This document shows positions 1 to 5,150 of a DNA stretch of 5,150 nt, piece by piece. The notes under the pieces were generated by a model. That model did not search any database, was not told the origin of the DNA, and worked only from the letters and a program-made list of their open reading frames with translations. How positions within the stretch are numbered: the first letter of the stretch is position 1; each line of letters begins with the position of its first letter. The DNA is from Candidatus Thorarchaeota archaeon (GTDB lineage: Archaea; Asgardarchaeota; Thorarchaeia; Thorarchaeales; Thorarchaeaceae): NCBI GenBank assembly GCA_029855925.1, contig JAGSHP010000379.1, positions 1-5,150 on the forward strand, written 5' to 3'. The position numbers and the translations under genes are program-made.

Positions 1-1335
1 AGAGGAATCAGACCTCCACGGTTTGAATACAAGATACCAGATCTCAAGCCCGGAGGGAACATAGAGAAGCGAATGCTGCGACTATACTTCACAACAGGAA
101 CGTGGAAGAAGATCCGCGCCGTATGGGCGTCGCTCCATGGAGAATATGCCACACTCACCGAACCAAACGAGTATCCGTCAGCGCTAGAAGTGACTCTAAC
201 GCCCTCATCTGGATGGGGTCACACCAGTGGCTCTTCCGTTGTGCTGGTTGACGGCGCAGTGGAGGACAAGTTGAAGTTCAGAACCGAGGTCGTTCACGAT
301 GACCCAATCATCGGTACGGCGCGAATCACGCCCCCGCCAGGTATGTTGCTTGATGGAGAGAAAGAACTGAAACTGGATCTTGAGATATCCATTGATAGAC
401 CATTCGAGAGAGAGATGACAGCGACCATCGATGACAAGGGATGGTTCCTTGACAATGGAGAGATAGTTCTGGAGTTTCCGAATAGGATAGAACGCCGCCC
501 CCTGAGCGTGGTGCATCATGACTCTTCTGCCACAGTTGAACGTACCGTTGAGAAACATGGGAAGTTTACATTATACACTCTTCAATGTGGTGGGTACAGG
601 CTCTCGGTCTCACCAGAGCACGCTGGGGGGCTGGTCGCCTATGGACCAGTGGGCGCCCCAAGTGTGTTCTATGACACGTTCCCCGAGCTCAAACCATTTG
701 CGTGGTTTGATATCATGCATAGCGGAGTAGTCCCCTATGTGGCAGGTCATCGCATATGGGACTGGGAATCAAGCCTGAGAAAGGAGTCTTGGTCATTGGA
801 GGAAGTTGATAGAGGACCATTCAGTGGTTACAGGGTCTCAACCGTATTGCAACACGTGGAGAATGCCCAAGGGGTCAGTATCTCCTACGACTACCTATTG
901 CTGCGTGGGACCCCATTAGTGAACGTAACAATGACCGTTGAGAACATGAGTGACCGATGGAAACACTTCAGCGCAGGTCTCATGGGAACACCAGTGGCTG
1001 GTATGAATGAAAAGGATCGATTCCACTTCATTAGAAGCGGTAAAAGGGTTCTATACGAGACCACGCCCAACTCTATCATCGTGGTTCCGGATGCTGCGGC
1101 GGGCTGGTTCGTGTTCGAGAGACCAAATGGGGAGGTCTTCGGGATGGCGTCCACCTGCAAGACTAGAAAGACCATAATGGTCATTCACATGGGTGAGATG
1201 GGCAACAGATTCATACTCGATGACAGATTCAGACTGAAATCGGGCCAGCGGGAAACGAGAAGCTGGTGGTTCCTTCATGGAAACGACGTCGAGGAGTCCA
1301 TTCACATCAAGGACTTGCCACAACTGCAACTGTAA
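1..1335 (+). CDS. C-terminal part of a beta-rich protein with a galactose-mutarotase-like domain (5' end off window)
   Basis: The reading frame is open from the first base to the TAA at 1333-1335, so the gene starts upstream. The ATG at 73 is only the first Met visible: the 24 codons before it contain FEYKIPDLKPGG, which resembles the end of an Ig-like (CARDB-type) sandwich and flows into the next strands. Of 444 visible residues, about 64-169 look like a second Ig-like beta region (ITPPPG, then alternating hydrophobic strands). About 188-426 resemble the galactose mutarotase-like supersandwich found in carbohydrate-binding and glycosidase accessory domains: YRLSVSPEHAGGLVAYG as the first strand pair, HSGVVPYV, YDYLLLRGTPLVNVTMTVEN, then AAGWFVFERPNGEVFGMAS and a closing GQRETRSWWFLHG. 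I cannot assign catalytic residues, so sugar binding is more likely than epimerase activity. No membrane segment is visible in this part. It could be the tail of a glycoside hydrolase, or of an enzyme fused to this fold. The coding frame is secure; the fold is recognised by pattern only. Confidence 0.8.
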   Translation, partial: RGIRPPRFEYKIPDLKPGGNIEKRMLRLYFTTGTWKKIRAVWASLHGEYATLTEPNEYPSALEVTLTPSSGWGHTSGSSVVLVDGAVEDKLKFRTEVVHDDPIIGTARITPPPGMLLDGEKELKLDLEISIDRPFEREMTATIDDKGWFLDNGEIVLEFPNRIERRPLSVVHHDSSATVERTVEKHGKFTLYTLQCGGYRLSVSPEHAGGLVAYGPVGAPSVFYDTFPELKPFAWFDIMHSGVVPYVAGHRIWDWESSLRKESWSLEEVDRGPFSGYRVSTVLQHVENAQGVSISYDYLLLRGTPLVNVTMTVENMSDRWKHFSAGLMGTPVAGMNEKDRFHFIRSGKRVLYETTPNSIIVVPDAAAGWFVFERPNGEVFGMASTCKTRKTIMVIHMGEMGNRFILDDRFRLKSGQRETRSWWFLHGNDVEESIHIKDLPQLQL

Positions 1336-1350
1336 TTTCCCATTGGACCA

Positions 1351-1366
1351 GAATGCGTCAGTATTC
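1351..1366 (+). terminator. Small hairpin in the convergent gap, possible weak terminator
   Basis: GAATGC-GTCA-GTATTC can fold on the + strand into a six-pair stem (one G-U wobble) with a four-base loop. It sits between the stop codons of two converging genes. There is no T-run after it on either strand, and archaeal termination usually depends on T-rich tracts, so a terminator role is a guess. On the minus strand the wobble becomes an A-C mismatch. Confidence 0.15.
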
Positions 1367-1367
1367 A

Positions 1368-2639
1368 TCAGCCTAGGCGTTTCAGTTTGGCGCGACACTC
1401 AGCAGCACGTACCGAATTCCCGGCCTCCAGGTAGAGGTCACGAGCTATCTGGAGCGTGCGCCTGACCTCATCAGTTCGGCCAAGATGTTCTAGTGTCTGA
1501 GCTCGATAGAAGAGAACGTCAGGATTGCCGGGGTTGGCTGCAAATGCTGTATCAAAGTCATGTAGCGCCTCTTCCCAACGGGACATGGACAGCAGGAGCA
1601 ACCCACGAAGAATTGCCAGTTGCTCATCATGAGGGTTGAGAGCAAGAGCTGTGTTGTAGTACTCAAGTGCCCCATCGGGGTCGTCAAGAAGAATCTTGAT
1701 CTGAGCGTTCCGGGACCACCCCTCCACCGACTCAGGGTCGGCGTGGATTGCCTTTTGATAGGCGTCAAGAGCAAGATGATATCGCCCCATTGCCTTGAGA
1801 AGGTCACCCTTACGAACCCACAAGTTTGCATCCTCGGGCTTTAGTGACAAGGCATAGTCGTACTGCTCCAGTGCCTTCTCGTACTCAGTATTCTTGCAGT
1901 AAGCCTCGCCAAGAGCAGCCTTGATCTCGTAGTTGTCGGGGTGTGCTCTGGTTCCCAGCTCTAGCAGTTCGATGGCCTCAGCATATCGACCCTCTGTGAT
2001 GTAGGTCTCACCAAGGCGCAGGATGGCTCTTGCACACGTGGGATTGATCTCAAGAGCCTTCAGAAACATTGCAATTGCTCCGGTCTTATTGCCCTCTTTG
2101 CGAAGTATCTCACCCTTGACCACGTAGGCCAGATCGTTCTCCGGGTCAATTGACAGAGCAGTCTCTATGTTCTTCCTGCAGTTGGAAAAGTCGTCCAGCT
2201 CCAAATAGGCCAGAGCCATGTAGATCATAGAGATTAGGTTCTCCGGGTCGATAGACAGAGCGCTTCCAAAACAACTTATGGCGTCCTTTGGCTCACCGCC
2301 GAGAAGATAGGAGAGACCCATGTGAATCCATGCAGGCAGCAGGTTGCTGTCAATGCTCAGGACAACCTCGTAGAGGATGATAGCACGACCAAAGTCCCCC
2401 TCTCGTAGATGAAGATTGGCGAGTTTGAACAGGAGACCAGGTAGGCGTTCATCGTGCTTGACAGCCTCAAGTGCCTGATGAAGCTCAGCCTCAAGTGTTG
2501 CCAACTCCTTTCTCGCACTAGAAGGAACAGCCACAGGACGGATGTCGTCTATTGTGACTGAGTCCTCCACCCCAATGCTGTTCAGCGTCTCACTGATACT
2601 AGAGAGAAGTGATTCGACCTCCATCCGAGCCACTCGCAT
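1368..2639 (-). CDS. Soluble tetratricopeptide-repeat (TPR) protein with ten consecutive TPRs
   Basis: This is a complete 423-residue protein ending in TGA. Residues 67-406 are ten TPRs, each exactly 34 residues with no gaps. Repeat 2 (101-134) shows the full signature: W104, M107, G108, Y111, A120, F124, A127, P132. A half-repeat (407-423) closes the array as a capping helix. Residues 1-66 are outside the TPRs: a helix around 6-22, a linker rich in V, D and P, and an amphipathic helix around 42-62. There is no signal peptide or membrane segment, so it should be cytoplasmic. TPR arrays bind peptides or other proteins; ten repeats make a little over one superhelical turn. No catalytic domain is present, so a scaffold or adaptor role is likely and the partner unknown. 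The ATG at 2639 is the first start after an in-frame stop (TAA at 2667-2669); Met6 (2624) is an alternative. Neither has a Shine-Dalgarno sequence. It lies 104 bases downstream of the surface-protein gene on the same strand. Confidence 0.95.
   Translation of the reverse strand: MRVARMEVESLLSSISETLNSIGVEDSVTIDDIRPVAVPSSARKELATLEAELHQALEAVKHDERLPGLLFKLANLHLREGDFGRAIILYEVVLSIDSNLLPAWIHMGLSYLLGGEPKDAISCFGSALSIDPENLISMIYMALAYLELDDFSNCRKNIETALSIDPENDLAYVVKGEILRKEGNKTGAIAMFLKALEINPTCARAILRLGETYITEGRYAEAIELLELGTRAHPDNYEIKAALGEAYCKNTEYEKALEQYDYALSLKPEDANLWVRKGDLLKAMGRYHLALDAYQKAIHADPESVEGWSRNAQIKILLDDPDGALEYYNTALALNPHDEQLAILRGLLLLSMSRWEEALHDFDTAFAANPGNPDVLFYRAQTLEHLGRTDEVRRTLQIARDLYLEAGNSVRAAECRAKLKRLG
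1422..2441 (-). repeat. TPR array, ten 34-residue units (102-bp period)
   Basis: The units are residues 67-100, 101-134, 135-168, 169-202, 203-236, 237-270, 271-304, 305-338, 339-372 and 373-406. The small residue at position 8 and Ala at position 20 are kept in most units, and Asp-Pro or Asn-Pro near position 32 ends most of them (IDPEN occurs twice, also INPT, ALNPH, AANPG). Unit 1 has Ser in place of the position-32 Pro, and unit 10 is the most divergent, as expected for the ends of an array. The repetition is at protein level; the DNA copies have diverged. Confidence 0.93.
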
Positions 2640-2743
2640 TACTATACGCGCTCTGACATAAGAATCTTAGGGAGGGACGCTTTCTGGACCGAACACTCAC
2701 TCCTACACCAAGGGATGCCAAGGACATGGTAAACATGCCGTGC
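2640..2743 (-). promoter_or_regulatory. Gap between the surface-protein stop and the TPR start; probable promoter region
   Basis: These 104 bases hold no open frame of note and no T-run that would mark an archaeal terminator. Read on the minus strand, CCTAAGATTCTTATG ends about 20 bases before the TPR ATG. This is roughly where a TATA/BRE element would sit for a leaderless transcript, but the match to a TATA box is poor. No GGAGG-like ribosome binding site precedes the ATG. Read-through from the upstream gene is equally possible. A CCTTGG direct repeat and a four-base CATG inverted repeat are present but look incidental. Confidence 0.25.
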
Positions 2744-5150
2744 CTAGGCGACAATCTCCACGGGGCGGAGGTTCACGCTACGGTGCTCGCCATCAATGGT
2801 GTCGTACTCGACCATTCCCACAAGCTCACCTTTCGCACCCGGCTCGAGCTCAAACTCGATCTGTGCAACTGACAGAGAACCGGGCTCCACTGTGCCCATC
2901 ATCTCGGTCTTGATCGTATCGGTAAGGTCGGGGATGCCCATGACCACATGGACGTTTTGCATTGTCTCTGTCGAGCCGTTACGAACCACCACACCAAAGA
3001 CCACCTTCCCACCGCGAATCTTGTACTCAACTGCGATGTCCATTCCCGGAGCCAGCCCCTCGCTTGCGGGCTCAGCCTCGGTGATGAATTCCTTGACCAC
3101 CACTTTCTTGCGCACCTTTGTTATGACCACGATCAGCGCAATCAGGCCAATCAGCCCGCCACCCAGATAGTAACCAATGTGAACTCTCGGGTCAAAGTCC
3201 ACGTCATCAGGAATAGAGTCACCGTCCGTGTCGACTGACAGGGGATTGAGACCGTGCTGTATCTCGTAGAGATCAGAGAGGGTATCACCGTCTGTATCAA
3301 CAGCGTTTGGATCCGTGTGATAGACCAGATACTCCACCCCATCGGACAGCCCATCACCGTCTGTGTCATTGAGAACTGGATTGGTCAGCGAGGTCATTAT
3401 TTCGAAGTAGTCGGTCAGCTTGTCGTCGTCCGTGTCTGGAGACTTGGGATTCGTCCCGTGCGTGATCACTTCATCATAGTCCGTCACGCCATCGCCATCT
3501 TCATCTGGTGACAGAGGGTCGGTGTGATACACAAGCACTTCCTCTTCATCGGTGAGCCAATCGCCATCCGTGTCGACCTCAAGAGGAGAGGTTCCATAGA
3601 CAAGAATCTCATCCGAGTCCGATAGACCATCACCGTCTGTGTCGTTTAGAAGCGGGGAGGTGCCGTACAGATGGACTTCCACTCCGTCCAGCAAGGAGTC
3701 CCCATCTGAGTCAGGTTGCAGGGGGTCCGAGCCAATAGCAACCTCATCACCATCGTTGAGGTCGTCATTATCGCTGTCAGGATCATTCGGAAACGTGTAA
3801 TAGACGCGTAGCTCATCGATGTTCGTGAGACCATCGGCATCAGTGTCCCACTCCGAATCCAGCACGCCCGCATGAGTCATGTTGGTCGTGGGACTTGTCT
3901 CGGTGAGCATGACCTCTTCGTAATCGGTGAGGAGATCACCATCCGTATCGTTCAGCAGAGGAGAGCAACCATAGTCGTTGACCTCATCACCATCGCTGAG
4001 AAGGTCATTGTCGGTGTCGGGGTCTAGAACGTCGGTATTGTAGGTCATCACCTCATCATAGTCGTTCAGACCATCACCATCCGTGTCCTTTGATAGGGGA
4101 TCACTGAGGTATATCCACACCTCGTTCCCATTGCTAAGACCATCATCGTCCTCATCATCATTATAGTCCGAGGTGCCATCACCATCGCTGTCTTTGTCGC
4201 GAGGGTCAGTCTTGGTCAGGACGCACTCCTGATAGTTCGTGAGCAGGTCACGGTCCTCATCATCTGCGCCGTCAAGTACGCCGTCCCCATCGGTGTCGTT
4301 AAGACGCGGATTTGTCTTGGTCAACGAGATCTCCTGAAGATTCGTCAGCGTGTCATTGTCCATGTCCCAGTCAGCATCGGACATACCGTTCCCCTGGGTG
4401 CTATAGAGCAGTGGGTCAGTATATGTCTGGTTGGCCTCCTGATAGTCGGTCAGCCCATCATCATCCGTATCAGACAGACGAGGGTTAGTTCCCAGTAAGA
4501 TCTCCTGGTTGTCCCAGAGAAGGTCAGAGTCGGTGTCCTTATTGAGCGGGTCGGTGTTGTAGATATTGAGTTCTGCACCATCTGAGAGTGTGTCCCCGTC
4601 CGAGTCAAACCGGAGGGGGTCGGTCTCGAAGACCTTGATCTCGTCATAGTCGCTCAGCGAGTCACCGTCTGTATCGGTGTTATTGAGAAGAGTATGATAT
4701 GTGAGCGCCTCCTCTGCATCCTCAAGACCATCACCATCAGAGTCGCGATTGTTCGGGTCACTATGATACCGGAATATTTCCTCCCAGTCACCAAGACCGT
4801 CATCGTCGGAGTCGGGAGAACGTGGGTCGGTGTGGCTGGTGAAGATCTCGTAGCCATCACCAAGGTAGTCGGAGTCTGTGTCAAAGAGGGTACAGTTGGT
4901 CTCGTAGAGGTATATCTCGAGGAAGTTGGTTATGCCATCAGCATCCTCGTCATCCTTGTCATCTGGAATTCCGTCACCATCAGAGTCAGCAACTGTGGGG
5001 TCGGTGTGGCTGTTCCACACCTCGTCGTTGTCCGCAATGTTGTCATTATCGGTATCCTCATCGGTTGGCGAAGTGCCGTAGATGTTCACCTCATCGCCGT
5101 CAGTGAGCGAGTCAAAGTCCGAGTCAGGATTCGTGGGATCGGTCCCATGC
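2744..5150 (-). CDS. Giant calcium-loop (TSP3-like) surface stalk protein with C-terminal membrane anchor and cytoplasmic Ig-like domain (N-terminus off window)
   Basis: The frame is open from the right edge to the TAG at 2744-2746, giving 801 visible residues. The GTG at 5089 lies inside a repeat and is not the start; the repeats continue through the 20 codons before it to the edge. Residues 9-656 are 26 tandem units of form DxDxDGLxDxxEVxxYxTxP, usually 23 residues. These match thrombospondin type 3 / bacterial TSP3-like calcium loops, whose Asp side chains coordinate calcium and stiffen the chain. Residues 659-679 are one hydrophobic helix (GLIGLIALIVVITKV), followed by the basic stretch RKKVVVK. 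By the positive-inside rule the repeats are outside and the C-terminus inside. Residues about 698-801 form a beta-sandwich with VVFGVVVRNGS, MGTVEPGS, FELEPGA and a final LRPVEIV, in the style of archaeal Ig-like modules. Nine N-x-T sequons and three cysteines (repeats 3, 12, 15) lie in the outside part. Signal peptide and any head domain would be off the window. Likely role: surface stalk or adhesin, possibly transmembrane signalling (inference). Confidence 0.92.
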   Translation of the reverse strand, partial: HGTDPTNPDSDFDSLTDGDEVNIYGTSPTDEDTDNDNIADNDEVWNSHTDPTVADSDGDGIPDDKDDEDADGITNFLEIYLYETNCTLFDTDSDYLGDGYEIFTSHTDPRSPDSDDDGLGDWEEIFRYHSDPNNRDSDGDGLEDAEEALTYHTLLNNTDTDGDSLSDYDEIKVFETDPLRFDSDGDTLSDGAELNIYNTDPLNKDTDSDLLWDNQEILLGTNPRLSDTDDDGLTDYQEANQTYTDPLLYSTQGNGMSDADWDMDNDTLTNLQEISLTKTNPRLNDTDGDGVLDGADDEDRDLLTNYQECVLTKTDPRDKDSDGDGTSDYNDDEDDDGLSNGNEVWIYLSDPLSKDTDGDGLNDYDEVMTYNTDVLDPDTDNDLLSDGDEVNDYGCSPLLNDTDGDLLTDYEEVMLTETSPTTNMTHAGVLDSEWDTDADGLTNIDELRVYYTFPNDPDSDNDDLNDGDEVAIGSDPLQPDSDGDSLLDGVEVHLYGTSPLLNDTDGDGLSDSDEILVYGTSPLEVDTDGDWLTDEEEVLVYHTDPLSPDEDGDGVTDYDEVITHGTNPKSPDTDDDKLTDYFEIMTSLTNPVLNDTDGDGLSDGVEYLVYHTDPNAVDTDGDTLSDLYEIQHGLNPLSVDTDGDSIPDDVDFDPRVHIGYYLGGGLIGLIALIVVITKVRKKVVVKEFITEAEPASEGLAPGMDIAVEYKIRGGKVVFGVVVRNGSTETMQNVHVVMGIPDLTDTIKTEMMGTVEPGSLSVAQIEFELEPGAKGELVGMVEYDTIDGEHRSVNLRPVEIVA
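2747..3175 (-). other. Membrane anchor plus predicted cytoplasmic Ig-like tail of the stalk protein
   Basis: 3113-3175 encodes the only hydrophobic helix in the visible protein; it starts with GYYLGGG right after the last calcium loop (DFDPRVHI). The next residues, RKKVVVKEF, are basic and typical of the cytoplasmic side. A short acidic linker (TEAEPASE) leads to about 100 residues of alternating strands. The order of strands with N-G-S, a V-x-P-G turn, an L/E-P-G turn and a terminal R-P-x-E-I recalls archaeal Ig-like domains that sit at the C-termini of membrane proteins. No kinase, protease or sorting motif is visible. Confidence 0.7.
3182..5149 (-). repeat. Tandem TSP3-like calcium-loop array, at least 26 units (mostly 69-bp period)
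   Basis: Eighteen of the units have 23 residues. Units 9, 18 and 25 have 22 because one residue is missing from the E-to-P segment. Units 3, 11, 12, 13 and 17 have 34-35 because they contain a double loop. The last unit is shortened to 17 and leads into the membrane helix. The DNA copies are diverged but short near-identities survive; for example CCATCACCGTCTGTGTC occurs at 3351-3367 and 3627-3643, exactly four 69-base periods apart. The array continues beyond the right edge, so the true unit number is higher. Confidence 0.95.

Noticed and set aside
73..75. ATG at 73 as the true start of the right-pointing gene
   Set aside because: The frame is open to base 1, and the 24 upstream codons read as part of a beta domain that continues through the ATG, so the gene begins outside the window.
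205..558. Minus-strand open frame opposite the mutarotase-like gene
   Set aside because: It is short, without recognisable motifs, and fully shadowed by a strong coding frame on the + strand.
2640..2743. tRNA or small RNA in the gap between the two minus-strand genes
   Set aside because: No cloverleaf, no TTCGA-type T-loop and no stable long hairpin is visible on either strand.
2796..3511. Open frames on the + strand opposite the stalk gene
   Set aside because: Their translations have no recognisable pattern and lie wholly within the well-supported minus-strand gene; the Asp-rich repeats keep antisense frames open by composition.
5087..5089. GTG at 5089 as the start of the stalk protein
   Set aside because: It falls inside a calcium repeat; the upstream codons encode DSDFDSLTDGDE in the same register and stay open to the edge.
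3182..5149. CRISPR-like or satellite repeat at about 69-bp spacing
   Set aside because: The periodicity follows codons of a single open frame, the copies are diverged at DNA level, and there are no constant repeats with unique spacers.
3182..5149. Dockerin/cohesin-type interaction for the calcium loops
   Set aside because: Dockerins have two loops of about 22 residues with a defined helix between them; here there are 26 or more continuous loops with the E-V-x-x-Y-x-T-x-P linker typical of TSP3-like arrays.

Overview
The window holds parts of three protein-coding genes and no RNA gene, mobile element or CRISPR array that I can support. A right-pointing gene, cut off at the left edge, ends at 1335. 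It converges on two left-pointing genes: a TPR-repeat protein (1368-2639) and a very large, aspartate-rich surface protein (2744 to beyond 5150, N-terminus off the window). Base composition is roughly balanced.

The most likely source is an archaeon. Three things point this way. AGA/AGG arginine and ATA isoleucine codons are common although the DNA is not AT-rich. The one complete gene has no Shine-Dalgarno sequence before its start, as expected for a leaderless transcript. The proteins combine calcium-loop stalks and Ig-like modules of a style common in archaeal surface proteins. An Asgard or other uncultured archaeal lineage is plausible, but the sequence alone does not settle it.

Layout. 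1-1335 (+): C-terminal 444 residues of a beta-rich protein, with an Ig-like region followed by a probable galactose-mutarotase-like carbohydrate-binding sandwich. 1336-1367: a 32-base convergent gap with a small hairpin. 1368-2639 (-): a 423-residue soluble protein with an N-terminal helical region and ten gapless 34-residue TPRs. 2640-2743: a 104-base gap that probably carries the TPR gene's promoter. 2744-5150 (-): at least 26 tandem thrombospondin-type-3-like calcium loops, one membrane helix, and a 122-residue tail predicted to be cytoplasmic and to contain an Ig-like sandwich.

How they may work together (inference). The large protein looks like a calcium-stiffened extracellular stalk with a protein-binding domain inside the cell. 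The co-oriented TPR protein just downstream is a soluble scaffold that could bind that tail. The sugar-binding-type fold in the convergent gene would suit a cell-surface or glycan theme, but its opposite orientation gives no evidence of a functional link. The most distinctive sequence observation is a higher-order, four-unit spacing of N-D-T glycosylation sequons in the stalk. I see no sign of a defence system or other catalytic cassette.
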